The position numbers were made by a program, and so were the translations under genes. Positions 24,575 to 35,405 of a stretch of 64,000 bases of DNA are shown here, in pieces. The notes beneath the pieces are model-generated. The model was not told where the DNA came from and did not search any database. It saw only the letters and a list, made by a program, of their open reading frames with translations. The stretch lies in the NCBI GenBank assembly GCA_021234155.1, contig JAJEKV010000087.1, positions 1 to 64,000 of the forward strand, given 5' to 3'. Each line of letters opens with the position of its first letter. Position 1 is the stretch's first letter. The DNA comes from Isoetes taiwanensis (lineage: Eukaryota; Streptophyta; Lycopodiopsida; Isoetales; Isoetaceae).

Positions 24575-25448
24575 GGAGCTAAAAAAGGTAGCAATTAAAA
24601 AGAGCGTACCAAGCCACGAAACTTTTGGCATAAGATGAAGTTTAAACTTTTTGTGGCATGCGATGTAGTTCTTGTTTTCCCCGGCGGTGGAAATGGCATT
24701 AACTATATCTAAAATTTGTTTTTGAAGTACTTGAAGCAATAATCAAATGCTTCAAGTACTTGGTAGTAGATTGTTCATCCGCGGTCAATCATACTATTGT
24801 CCGTAAATATTTGGCATCCTAGGAATTGGTGCCCTAGTGGTGCATCGCTTCATCTCTCAATAACCAAAATCTTTTCCTAGCATTTGTCATCATTGTTGTT
24901 ATGGATAAGGTATGTCCGGGTTGCTTTTGTGTATCTAAGGTTGTCCGCCTTCATGGAAAAAGGGCAAAGGTTCATGTGTAAAATAGAACGTTTTATGGGT
25001 AGTGTTTCATATAATTGTTTTTTGGTTGCCCTAAGGGGCAAACCCTTGTTTATGTGGGTTTATGGCATATTATAGGTATATGCCAGATATGCTTGGAATA
25101 TGCCTATGACTGCTCAAAACCCCTTATTGACTGTAAACTCGGTCGTTTTGTTGTTGGGCAGCCACTCTTGAAACTGGCTAACCGGACAGGCCTGCTCTGG
25201 GCAACCAGACATAAGCTGGAAGCGGTGCCATATTCTTCTGGATATGGCAAATCGTCCGTTATTGGAGACTTGTGCATTGTGCTGCAGCGGCCAGAATAAA
25301 AGCAGATAATGGTAGTGCTAACAATACAGGAGGCTAGTACCGTGAGTCACTGCCCTGAATGATATTTTCAATGCACAGTGATATATCTCGAGCTAGCACA
25401 AAGTGGATTTGGAGCCTTGATGTAGCTGCTTTTGATGTAGCTGCGACG

Positions 25449-27313
25449 ATGGCGGCCTATCCAGCCAGCAACACGATCACTACTGAGCTTATTCAAAAGG
25501 TTTGCAGGATTTTTTTGTTCTTGGATGCTATAGGTCGGGACCAATCTCAAAATGCGGGGAAAAAAATGAGAAGAAGGAGCGAGTTTACAGCCATAAACCC
25601 CGGGATAAACCCCAACCATTAACTATCTTGGCATTTGGTTGCATTCTGATGTTTTTATTTTATGCGGCATTTTACTCTTTGATCAAGTTTCCTTTTTTTT
25701 TCTTTGGTTCTTTTAGAAATAGCTGAATTTTTATGCTGAATATTTAGCTTTTACTGTTCTCCCTAGGTTTACACGCATTTTTAATCCTAAGCATATGAGA
25801 TGTGTATGTTTTCCTGCAGTATCTGGATGAAAATAAGTAGCTTATCCTCGCTATTCTTGATAATCAAAATCTTGGGAAGCTCAATGAGTGCGCTCAGTAA
25901 GTAATCTATTGTGATTGCATTTTTATGCGGACAACAAGATTTACTATGGAAATATGCCTTCTTGTTTTTTTCTCCTTTAACTCAAGCAAGTTGTACAAAA
26001 GGGAAAGAAAGGCTTAGTGGTGTGTGATATAGCTGGGAATCTGCACAAAGCACCTGCATTGCCATGTATAATTTCCTCAGAAACTGTGTTGTACTCAGTT
26101 CTCAAAGTAGCACAAGTTGCATTTTTTAAACTGAAAACACGCAAATTAATCAAAATCGTCCACATGTTGGCAAGTACTAGCAGTGTCTTTGAATATTTAT
26201 GTTACGTTCTTAAAGTTGGACATGATCAGAAAATATTGTGTATATTTGGCATGTGGTAAAAGTTTTATCTCAGTACTCATATCATGTTAGACTTATGCAT
26301 ATTCATTTTAAATAGAAATAGGGAATAGTCCATCGTGATGATTTTGTGTTGTCTTGAACAAAGGGGTTGGATGAATGTAGTGTCCCTCTATTATTGTTCT
26401 TCTTTTGGCCTCGCTGGTCAGCGTAAAACAACTATGTTCTTGAATGTGGAACTAGATGATACATTTTTCTTGGAGTCACTTTGGTAGCACTGTTTTGTAG
26501 GTATCAGTTAAAGCTACAGCAAAATTTAATGTATTTGGCTGCAATAGCTGATGCTCAACCTCAGGCATCTCTCACTACTGCTCAGGTTTCTTCCGTTTTC
26601 ACCTTGCTTGCGTTCGCACCTATTATTTGTCTGTTCTTTTATAGCTAGCATATTATGGAATAAATGCTTGCGTTTATCTTTCGGAAATGCTTTTGCTGCT
26701 TATTGCATTGATAGCAATCTGCATGCTCTACAGGGTGTCAACTAAGTCTGTGCACTTGTGATCTTGTCCATTTGTCAATGCAGCATTAAACTGCCTTTAC
26801 GAGACTTTGTATTATGCCAGTACTTGACTTTCTTATGAGGCATGGAACCAGGTAAATTCTAGTACAATGATGCAGCCCCAACATGCATATATGCAACAAC
26901 AGCAGCAGATGGTTCAGCAATCAATGCTGGGACAACGGAGTTCTCTTCAGTATATGCAGCAACAGCAAAGCGCATTGCATCAGTCTCAACAGCAGCAACA
27001 GTTGCCTGTCCAGCAGGGCATGATGGGTGGGCATAATGGAATGCACATGCTATCTAGTGAGTCAAATGTCGGTGGCAATGGACCGCCAACCTCTGGAAAC
27101 TTTCCTGATTTCAGCCGTGGAGGGAATGCTGGTGGTTCAGGTGATGGTCTTCAAACTAACATTGGACTTGGACAAGAAATGCGTGGTGGAAGCAGAAGCG
27201 AGATGGGGGTTTCTGCAGGTGCTGCACCAAGTGATGGAGGCAACTCAGGAGCACAAGGAGGAGATGAATCAGAACCATCCTATCTTAAAGCTTCTGAGGA
27301 GGATGGGAATTAA
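25449..27313 (+). pseudogene. GIF: GRF-interacting factor (ANGUSTIFOLIA3/SS18 family) with premature stop
   Basis: Four exons can be placed: 25449-25499, 25820-25896, 26501-26585 and 26852-27313, all with GT-AG introns and matching phases. Exons 1-3 encode the SSXT/SNH domain (ITTELIQK, YLDENK, LILAILDNQNLGKLNECA, NLMYLAAIADAQPQ). Exon 4 gives the Gln/Met-rich then Gly-rich tail ending in an acidic YLKASEEDGN. Known family members are nuclear co-activators that pair with GRF transcription factors in leaf and meristem growth. Codon 24 (25838-25840) is TAG where grass-type members have Gln (CAG), so translation would stop inside the SNH helix region. The upstream frame is open before the ATG, so the true start is uncertain. 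The copy sits 425 bp inside H1; whether it is a captured copy or a gene the element grew around is open, and capture is my preferred reading. Confidence 0.85.
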
Positions 27314-28193
27314 GGATGTTCTAACTTTGGTCATTGTGACAGATTTACTTCATTGTATTACGAAACCAAATTCTATGCATGGTCAGGGCAGCTTGCACAT
27401 TTTACTAGAATCATGGGCTGCTATGGCAGTGTATCTTTGTAACTGTTCTCTTGTTCCAGTTTGTAGCTACTGGAGCTTGTTGGGTCAGCATGCTCGTTAG
27501 GTCCTTTGTTGTGCCTTAACCATACCAGCCCACAGCTCCGGGTTTCTTCTGTACAAAAGCTAATTATTAATGTTGAAGTGGCCGTGGCCTAATTATGGAT
27601 ATGAGATTTTATAGGCTTTCCTCATCAATGCCCTAAACAACGACCATGAACCAGAAAAAAAGAAGCTCATCTAATAAATATTACAAAAAGGACCACAGAA
27701 TATACGTTGGCAAATCAGGCAATATGTTTGTTAATTTATAGTTCATATATATAATATTACATTACACTGAATTACATGCCAAGAGCTCCAAAAATTATGC
27801 CATCAAAGAGATTGATATTAATAATTGGTATTCTGGTAATCAATGTTTGCTCTTATTACCGAAATCTTGTATGCTGAGAATATGTAAAAAACTATATGAA
27901 ATGTGATTGAAGGGAACGATGGCCCACACTTCCGGGAAAATGCCACCAGCAACCTGGGCCCAAGGAAGCGCAGAAGATGACTTCAAAGAAGTATGGAAAT
28001 GCAAGTACAAAAGAATCCAGCCAACAAAGGAAAATTTTCAGGCATAAATGACAGCATATGCATTTAAACACTGAAGTACAGTTCTGATTGGAATCTTTTG
28101 TAAGAGTCCCTAATATGGGTGGTGAATTTCTTCCACTGTAAACTACATTGCTTTTAGTCACACCCTACTGCCACACGTTAACAACATGAAGAT
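27314..28193. other. GIF 3' flank and non-coding spacer
   Basis: The first ~250 bp probably derive from the GIF 3' UTR. The remainder up to the DRT111 fragment is AT-rich, with no ORF I can assign. Confidence 0.4.
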
Positions 28194-28496
28194 TCATGTT
28201 GGAGGAAATGCAGGCAATTCGCCTGGAAGAGGTGCAAGTTCATTCCTTGAAAATCTATCCTCATCATAAAAGCTTGCTCAAACAACTCTGCCACCAAAGA
28301 AACGTCCACCTAGATCCACAAGACCCTTCGTAGCCTGCTCCGCATGATCAAATAATATAAAAATCCTCACAGCTTCTGTAGGTGGGTAGTCCGGTTCCGT
28401 TATTTCAAAAATAAGCACACGTGTTACTGTGCCATACTTTGCACACTCTGATGCAACTTCATCTTCGAGTTCATCATCCACCTCACCAGGACCAGC
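28194..28496 (-). pseudogene. DRT111: DRT111/SPF45 (RBM17) splicing factor, C-terminal UHM exon
   Basis: After a TTTCAG acceptor the minus strand encodes AGPGEVDDELEDEV, ECAKYGTVTRVLIFEITEP, AVRIFILF and DLGGRFFGGRVV. This is the C-terminal RNA-recognition-type (UHM) domain of the splicing factor known as SPF45/RBM17 in animals and DRT111/SFPS in plants. The next codon is TGA (28278-28280) where the family has Arg. Reading past it, the frame stays coherent (FYDEDRFSRNELAPLPGE) to a natural stop at 28194-28196. A CGA-to-TGA change is the simplest explanation. Upstream exons, including the G-patch, are absent from the window. It lies antisense to GIF and SULTR4 within H1. Confidence 0.85.
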
Positions 28497-28854
28497 CTGA
28501 AATAACAAATGGTAACAATAAATTTGAGCACCTATAGTCCACATATAAGCTAAATTTTACTCAGAATATGTCAATGCAAAAACATGAGCAGAATTAAGAC
28601 GTTGTCCTACATTAGCTTACTTCTTATTATGGTTCTAGCTATTACCTTGTGGAGGTGATGAAAAGCATGCGTCATAACCAATACCTTAGCCTGCCTGCCC
28701 TTGAAAGGCTATCCCAAATCATTTAACCTTAGCCTGCCTGCCCTTTCCCAATTCAAGATTGCGGAACAATATCCAATTTATTTATAAATACTTCTTAATA
28801 TCATCACCCTTCTGATATTATAAAATGCGCATTTTCATCTCTAAGAAGACACTA

Positions 28855-28928
28855 TCCTAGTAGCTAAAGTTATTTATAGCAGAGGACTGAAAATCCTCGT
28901 GTCACCAGTTCAAATCTGGTTCCTGGCA
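28855..28928 (+). pseudogene. trnF: Plastid-type tRNA-Phe(GAA) remnant (nuclear plastid DNA)
   Basis: From 28877 the sequence matches chloroplast trnF-GAA: the anticodon stem-loop GGACTGAAAATCC, variable loop, T arm CCAGTTCAAATCTGG and the acceptor 3' strand ending TTCCTGGCA at 28928. The 5' third (acceptor strand and D arm) is degenerate, though AGCT...AGTT...ATAGCAGAGG can still be aligned. It is unlikely to fold or be processed. It is one of several unrelated pieces carried in H1. Confidence 0.75.
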
Positions 28929-29485
28929 TACTATAAATAGTGATAATTTCACTACTGTGAAGGTATGATCATTTTTTTTTTAATGGGGAAGGGATCCATC
29001 GGTACGTATGTTTCATTCGGATGCTTGGTGCTTAAACGACCTTTGCACTTCAGATGCACATGAATCGATGTTCTTTACTTAGGTTTTGGTGGCTGGGATG
29101 GATAGCCGATGTTGTTTTTCACAACCTTGGTTCATCTGCCTATACAAAGTGGTTTTCATGGTTTACCTATGCCATACCGTGGTTATCCTAAGATGCCAAG
29201 GAGAGGATAGCAAGGCTTGTTTGTTGGAAAATTTTCACAAAAATGCTTGAAAGAATTATGAGGCAAATTGATCCAAACAAGATGATGTGATACAAACTAC
29301 TCCATAACAGGTTCGAAATCTTTGTCAAAGGATTATGTTGCATTACTATTTTTGAGATGATGCATACACCCATCATTTCTTCTCCAAGAATCTAAATCTT
29401 GTTGTGCTTATATAACTAAATGTCTATGTAAGTGCATTTTTTTTTGCTGTGTGTCATAAAAAATGCATTGTCCATTTGTCTGCAG

Positions 29486-29787
29486 CTGTAACTTATATTG
29501 ACTCAAGCGCATTGCATGCCACCAAGGAACTCCATCAGGAATACAAGGCCAGAAATATACAAGTACGTTTTTCTTGTTCACGTAAATAGTTGTTTGTATC
29601 TACGAGGCTTATTGATTGGTTGATGCTGATCTTTTATTCTCCCTTGGTTATGCAGATAGCATTCTCTAACCCCAATGACAATGTGATGAAATTATTTGCA
29701 AAGGCTGGAATCCCGGAACTGATAGGCAAGGATTGGTACTTTGTGCGAATCCATGATGCAGTTCAGGTTTGTCTTCGATTCAAATAA
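29486..29787 (+). pseudogene. SULTR4-type sulfate transporter, STAS-domain exons
   Basis: Exon 29486-29562 (after TGCAG, before GTACG) encodes VTYIDSSALHATKELHQEYK. The exon from 29656 (after TATGCAG) encodes IAFSNPNDNVMKL, PELIGKDWYFVRIHDAVQVC and stops at 29785-29787. Both match consecutive parts of the C-terminal STAS domain of group 4 (tonoplast) sulfate transporters, including the DSSA helix-cap motif. The transmembrane half is missing, and the normal C-terminal tail after VQVCL is replaced by a few codons and a stop. A possible donor inside the last exon (29767) leads to no family-like sequence. Captured 3' fragment within H1. Confidence 0.85.
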
Positions 29788-30133
29788 ACAAGATTGTTTG
29801 GAAGTATAATGTGTTTAACAAGTGTTGCCTTATGCAGGTTGCACCGATTCCTCAGGGGCTCCCTTCCTTGACTTAATTCCCAAAAAGCCCTTCGTATTTT
29901 TAAAATTCCCAAAATGCCCTTAAATTTTAAATATTTTCCCAAATAACCCCATATATTTTATAGTTATGAAATTCGTGTGTTCTTTATTTCACAGGTTGCT
30001 AAACTCTTTAGTTGGATTTTGGAAGATAAAGGTAGTTCGTTGGCTATAGAGGATTTCGTTTCTAAATGTTCGGGGTTATGGTTTTGAATTGATTGTTAAA
30101 ATATGACTTTGAACTATGATTTAAGCCACTTCA

Positions 30134-30151
30134 CCCTCCGGCCATGGAGGG
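30134..30151 (+). repeat. H1 3'-subterminal hairpin
   Basis: CCCTCC-GGCCAT-GGAGGG, a 6-bp stem and 6-base loop, about 26 bases before the CACCTTGTT end. In H2 the stem is CCCTCT/AGAGGG, so the closing pair changed on both sides together. Confidence 0.8.
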
Positions 30152-30307
30152 CAACCCTCCGTGCGCAGCACCTTGTTCAAATCATATTCATTCATTATAT
30201 ATACCTTTTGCGTGCATTGTTTCACATCTTATCACTCATTAGAAATTCCACCATGTTAGAATCAGATAGTTCTAGACAACCTTTTTCTTGCCCTACCTTT
30301 CGCCAAT

Positions 30308-30625
30308 GCTTCCAAATTAAGCCTCAAAGTTTTGTTCCCAGCCAAGCCAAAATTATCTGAATCCTACACGTTTCTCACTGCCCCAAGGTCAAGCTTTAGC
30401 ACCGCTGTATTTTGATGCTTGCTCTGGACCCGTCTGTTGTTCTTGCCGATTCTCATCTTCACAATTTTCATGGTCTTGAGAAATTGAAAGAGACCCAAAA
30501 AGGGGGCCAAACCCTTGAAATGCTTCCAAATTAGGCCTATGTTTTGTTCCCAACCAAGCCAAAATTCTCTGAATCCTCGCACATTTGTCAATCGCGCCCC
30601 AAGGTCCGGCTTTAGCCACCCCCAA
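30308..30625. repeat. Direct repeat, two ~105-bp copies 212 bp apart
   Basis: GCTTCCAAATTAAGCCT...CCAGCCAAGCCAAAATT...GCCCCAAGGTC at 30308-30412 recurs with substitutions at 30520-30624. Confidence 0.75.
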
Positions 30626-32018
30626 CTTTGTCAATACCCCAAATGTCGTTGGCACGGTAATTACGTAGATAATAGCGTAGATAATAGCATCTGATACTGA
30701 TGCCCTCGAGGAAATCAAGTTTAAATGATACTGATGCCGTCAGAATGTGGGCACTGTTTAAATGAGGTGCAAAACCCAAAGCCCATTCAAGATCAACAAA
30801 CAAATCCATGCAGCACAAATCCCGAAGCATGTGGATCTTGGCATCAATCTCAGATGAGTTCAATTTAAGTTTGCAACTACTAGGACCCCCTTTTAACATT
30901 TCAAACTGCAATGAGATGGCATGAATATTCAGACACAGTCCAAGTAAAAGTATGAAGGTGTCACAAAAGAAATGAAGTCAGGAATTTGGACCGTGCATTT
31001 AATTCCGTATGTTCATCATCACTTGTTCTGCAAAATCACAACCCTTGGCAATTTTAACGTCCAAATAACAATGCCGTGCATATTGCGTGGGCCTTCCTAC
31101 AAATATAGAAAATAGAAACAATTAGTCAAATTGGAGCGTACATTTTGGTTGTCAACCATGAACTAGACAGGGACAACAGCTAGAAATTACCGAAGGAACT
31201 GGATTCTTGCAACAAATAAGATGAAATTGAGACATCATGTTCTTCCATTGCACTTCAGATAACGCAGAGAATTCCGTTACAAACTGAGAGTACAATCGTT
31301 TGAATTAGAAGTCTGAATTAGCAGAAGAATAGCTAGATGGCTTTGTAGCTACGTGAGGTTTCTAGGAGCAGCTGCAAGCTGCAATAACGATGCAATTTTC
31401 TACAACCTTATATCAGAACGAATAGTAGTACGCCGATGCTCCAAATCCTCCAAAAAACATATATTAAGACCTGAAATAAAAAGAAACATTGAAATAAGAA
31501 TAAACCGACATGAAAATTCGTTCCACCATACCATTTCAATCTGGTATTTCACAACGCAAATCAATACCATGTATTTCACTCCTTGTCAAAATATAAGGTT
31601 TTTAAATAGCAACAGACTATAAATAGTTCTCAAATAGCATCAGACTATAAATAGAGGAGATATCCAAGGCACCGACTTTGCCATGTGCTTCGAAGAGAGC
31701 TATAGATGCTCAAAAAAATTCTAGAAAACAAAACCGGATCAACAAATATAACAATTTTCCAGACTTGTCCGGAAATCTGCAACTGGCACAACGAATAAAT
31801 TTACAATACTCCAACATGCTATGTAATGCAGCCACATGCTTGCAAAGCATACAAAGTCTAGGAAGCAGCATACTGCCCTGAGATAACAATTGGACGGGTT
31901 GGACAGAGCAAAACACGCACCTTACTCATATTTAAGTTAATGCATTCATTTCCATCAAAGATCCGCACATTCAAAGAAGAAGATCACCAAAGAAAAGCAT
32001 ACAGAAAGACATACTTAC
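30626..32018. other. No gene recognised
   Basis: AT-rich, with some minus-strand exon-like fragments around 30612-30911 and 31010-31110 that I cannot assign. It precedes a cluster of minus-strand gene fragments. Confidence 0.35.
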
Positions 32019-32405
32019 ACTTCTTGCAACCTTGGAATGCATTATCCGAGCCACATGAGCGTTCACTGGGCCAAAACCGGCATAGCCCTACTTTCTTTCG
32101 GATTGAATGAATAAATGAGACCTTCGCAAACAAAAAATATTACTGGTTCCAAAGCTCCAGATGTACTCTACTACCTAATCAGTGCATCGGCAACCTATTT
32201 AGGCCTTGCATTGGAAACATACTCAGAATCCAAATAAAATTTAACCAACAAAGATCCTTACCACCGGAGTTAAGATACGATCCATTACCATTGAGAACTT
32301 AAAGTCAAAGCGGATGTAAACGGAGTTGGTTCTAAACTTTTCCTGTGCCTGGTTTGTGCTAGCCCTTGTATTTGAATCATTTGGGTTGCCATTACTGTAT
32401 GGAGC
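32019..32405 (-). pseudogene. Two exon-like blocks of an unassigned plant protein
   Basis: On the minus strand, 32405-32262 is an open 48-codon block between a TCAG acceptor and a GTAAGG donor (contains SVYIRFDFKFSMVMDRILTP). 32087-32019 is a 23-codon block between a GTAG acceptor and a GTAAGT donor (contains GYAGFGPVNAHVARIMHSK). Both are in phase 0 with a 174-bp intron between them, so they probably belong to one gene. I do not recognise the family. The coherent splice pattern and lack of stops are the only evidence. Confidence 0.4.
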
Positions 32406-32423
32406 CTGAAACAACAAAAGTTC

Positions 32424-32611
32424 CCTCTAGTATAGACCAAAGGAAATGTTCTTCATACCAATCGAAGAGAAAGAAAAGACAAACTTGGAGCTTGATCTCA
32501 TAATGTCTAGCTCTGTTCCTCTAGTATAGACCAAAGGAAATGTTCTTCATACCAATCGAAGAGAAAGAAAAGGCAAACTTGGAGCTTGATCTCATGATGT
32601 CTAGCTCTGTT
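32424..32611. repeat. Perfect-looking 94-bp tandem duplication
   Basis: The segment starting CCTCTAGTATAGACCAAAGG at 32424 repeats from 32518 with only a couple of changes, which suggests a recent event. Confidence 0.9.
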
Positions 32612-32983
32612 CTTAAGAAGTGAAAGGACATTACATGCTATGTGCAAAGCTTGCCTATATGCTGCTACAAGGTCCATACCACAGAAAAAAGGCATAGCAA
32701 TTCGATTACAATAAATGATTACCGCATCATGCCGCTGGAATTGAGCGGTGTTTCTGGACCTCAATAGAGGGTTGCTTGCAACAGAATTTGGAAAAAAAAT
32801 AAGCCCCATCAGGGCAAATATCAGACTATCCCTATATTGGCTGCTAATCTTGGTATTCAAATCTTGCTTGGCAAGCATTAGCAAACTTCAAAGGCCACAA
32901 AAATAATTATCATGAGAAGCTTTCTGAAAAATGAAAAACATGAAGCTTCTGCAACAGAAAAATCAGACGTGTGGGGTGCTTAC

Positions 32984-33106
32984 AACATTGGATGCGGTAC
33001 CTCGAGGACAACATGCCATTAAAATGAGACCAGCAGATACGGATCTGATGACTAGAGCCCCAGCTACTGGCATTATACCATATTGTGCAGCAAACCCAAA
33101 GAAAAC
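32984..33106 (-). pseudogene. BASS-family (bile acid:sodium symporter-type) transporter exon
   Basis: A single minus-strand exon of 41 codons lies between a TTTGCAG acceptor and a GTAAGC donor. It encodes VFFGFAAQYGIMPVAGAL and LILMACCPRGTASNV. The Q-Y-x-I-M-P and C-C-P-x-G-T-A-S-N signatures are those of plastid BASS transporters, which carry pyruvate and other organic acids with sodium. The usual second Gly of CCPGGTASN is Arg here. No neighbouring BASS exon could be confirmed, so this is an isolated fragment. Confidence 0.75.
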
Positions 33107-33625
33107 CTGCAAAGACGTTTAGTCATAGATTATAGAAAAGGAGCAGAAGGGGTTGCCCTTTAGAGGAGTCATTGATGCATGACCTTGTAGCTTTAGTTCT
33201 ACCCATTGCATCATTGTGGTAGCTTTAGTTCTAACTCTGCATTCGTAAAGCCTCCCAACATTGAAGCTTACCATTTAAATTCCATACACAAAAGATAACG
33301 CAACCACCTAAAAATATGACCTTTCCAATATTCGATAAGATACCAAAATAATTTTCGCAAGCCGTTTGAATACAAATAACCGAGCATGCAACCTTGAAAC
33401 ATTCATTTAAAAGAAAGAGAGAATAATATACAATCTTGAAGGTGGTTAGCAAAGTACAATGCAACTGTTCCTCACAGAGGAGATATATTCTACAAGACTT
33501 ATCTACTGGAACATAATATACAACAATGGACAATGCCCTCTGACATCAATCTGACACACATAAACGGATCTGAGAACGAATAATTAGCCTTCAGACTTTA
33601 CATGTAGAATAAAAAATTCAGCATT

Positions 33626-34500
33626 TCACCTTGACATGCCATTCTCATGCACCGGACTTTTAATTCTCTTTGATCCAAGGCCTAGTGGGCTTGAAAATTT
33701 TTTCGTTACAAGCTTTCCTGATTTCCCTAAACTAGTGCCAACTAGACCAGCACCACCAACTACATCACCAACTACAAATTTTCCTGCACCACCAACTACT
33801 CTTCCTACACCTCCCACTACACCCCCAACATCATCCAATGTACTTCCAATAAGACCTGCCTCCTTCGCTTTTCTCTTCTCCTCAGGCAGCTGCTTCTCAC
33901 ACTCCATAGCAGTTTCTTGTTCTTCCTTCGAAAAAATATGGTACTTCATCTGCAAAAAAATTGACTACATATTACAAAAGATAATCTAAAGCCTTGCACA
34001 AGCTTATCCAAGGCAATTATAATAATGCATAGATATGTTCTCATCAATCCTTACGATAAGAGTGAGTGTTCCGCGATCCTTCTTGGAAGCCGCTACTGAA
34101 GTTTCTGATGGAGACATTAAGTATAAATTGACCTCCTTCTCTACCTCTGGCTCCAATTTACAAAGGGGGTAGGTTGCTACACCCAGAACTTTATCTTGCC
34201 CAATATCTTCGTCCATGACCTAGAGGTTGCCAGCAATTAATAATCATATGTCTCTGCGCAAGGCAGTAACAATAATCCACATACCTCAAGTTGCAAGGAC
34301 TGAGTTTCATGATCCTCCACATCTAACTTAAATGTTTCATTCACTCTGGATTCAGATTGTTATCTATTGTTTTTGTTTTCACCTTGTACAATATCCTTAT
34401 ACAAGCCTTCACATACGGGTCAGATCTCCCAATCCTTTCCATATTTTTCAAAGCTTTTGCCCTCACCACAGTCATTGTAACTTGACCTTGTAGCTTTAAT
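33626..34500 (-). pseudogene. Synaptotagmin-like C2-domain membrane-tethering protein, C-terminal exons
   Basis: Three minus-strand exons can be followed. About 34500-34290 is the core of a C2 domain (VTMTVVRAKALKNMERIG, SDPYVKACIRILYKVKTK, NETFKLDVEDHETQSLQLE). 34219-34055 has VMDEDIGQDKVLGVATYPL and KKDRGTLTLI. 33949-33626 has a KEEQ..A acidic stretch, then a Gly/Val-rich tail ending at TGA 33626-33628. Order and splice phases match plant SYT4/5-like proteins, which anchor ER to plasma membrane and bind lipid through C2 domains. One base is missing at the conserved Trp of NPEWNET (about 34344), giving an immediate TGA, so the copy is broken. The N-terminal membrane anchor and SMP domain are absent. 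Confidence 0.8.
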
Positions 34501-34532
34501 TCTAAATCACTGCATCCATAAAGGCGCCCAAC

Positions 34533-35191
34533 CAGCGTTGTCAGGTACGTTTAGTACGGTACGGGTATTATACGTACTTAACGTATTAATACCGTATGCA
34601 TACCTCTCATTTAAAAAGTACTTTAAATACGTTTTTGGAATTATAAAATTCCTGTAACTTCTTAAAACTATTATTTCTTGTATTGTAGTTGAAATAGTTG
34701 CAATAAGAACTAGTATGAAGAACTTCAAGTTTTAAATAATGAATCAGAATATATTACTCTAGAAAATTAAGTATTTCTCGAAGTTTTCAATCCAAAGTAT
34801 ATCTATTTAAGAGTGATATATTCTAGTTTGCAATCTACACCCACAGACAAATAGATTTAAGTAATTGTTGCTCATTCATTGCATCCGAAGCTATTAACCG
34901 CCACTGACCTCTGTATTTCTTTCCTGGCATGAATGCAAGCTATTGAGTATTAAGGAGATGATCTGCCTCCTGCCATGACAAATTTTACCAATTCTATTGG
35001 TCTAATATCATTTGGACGTTTTTTTTTTTAAGTACGTATCATACGTACTGTATGTATTAATACGTTAAGTACGGTATTAATAAAACAAGAGCTCAATTTG
35101 ACCTGTCAACTTATAGGTATAGTACGTATAGTACTGTGAAAAAGGTACGAGACGTATATAAACGTAAAATACGGGTACGTAAACAACACTG
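34533..35191. mobile_element. hAT-type MITE, 659 bp, with 8-bp target duplication
   Basis: Ends CAGCGTTGTC... and ...AACAACACTG are imperfect inverted repeats (CAGYGTTGT). CGCCCAAC flanks both sides (34525-34532 and 35192-35199). The interior is rich in TACGTA-type words and has no transposase. It sits in sequence continuous with that next to the kinesin exon: the same flank recurs without the insert at 33250-33290. Confidence 0.88.
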
Positions 35192-35256
35192 CGCCCAACA
35201 TTGAAACTTACCATATAAATTCCATACACGAGATAATGCAACTTAAGCACATGCAC

Positions 35257-35405
35257 CTGCATAGTATATGTTTTTCCACTGCCAGTAGCTCCATAGGCAA
35301 AAATTGTTGCATTGCAGCCCTAGAACAATAGGGGCAAAATTGGGTGCACCTCCATCAGAAAACTCCGGCCAACGTCATCTTCTTTGCCATAACAAAAATC
35401 CAGGT
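35257..35405 (-). pseudogene. Kinesin motor-domain exon with P-loop
   Basis: The minus strand encodes LDFCYGKEDDVGRSF, EVHPILPLLF, then GCNATIFAYGATGSGKTYTMQ up to a GTGCAT donor. GATGSGKTYT is the ATP-binding P-loop of kinesins, and the surrounding sequence resembles the KIN-10/KIF22 type. An in-frame TAG at 35320-35322 lies directly before GCNATIF. It could also be read as an AG acceptor, but the homology continues through it, so a nonsense change is more likely. Microtubule-binding parts are missing. Confidence 0.75.

Larger units (their letters stand above)
25024..30177 (+). mobile_element. Helentron-like rolling-circle element H1 with captured gene fragments
   Basis: The 5' end (GGTTGCCC-TA-AGGGGCAAACCC hairpin, then CTTGTTTATGTGGGTTT) follows a T run and is homologous to the 5' end of H2 for about 150 bp. 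The 3' end has TATGACTTTGAACTATGATT, a CCCTCC/GGAGGG hairpin and terminal CACCTTGTT, again shared with H2. The terminal GGTTGCCC is the complement of GGGCAACC just inside the 3' end, an asymmetric inverted repeat as described for Helitron2/Helentron elements. Between the ends lie fragments of GIF (+), DRT111/SPF45 (-) and SULTR4 (+), all with intron traces. No RepHel is encoded, so it would depend on enzyme from elsewhere. Boundaries are +/- 2 bases because of T runs. Confidence 0.7.

Noticed and set aside
26017-26259. 80-codon ORF between GIF exons 2 and 3
   Set aside because: It lies inside the GIF intron and has no recognised motif.
33131-33160. GGGGTTGCCCTTTAGAGG as a degenerate Helentron 5' end for the BASS-SYT-kinesin cluster
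   Set aside because: The stem is poor, there is no preceding T run, and no CACCTTGTT end with hairpin was found downstream.
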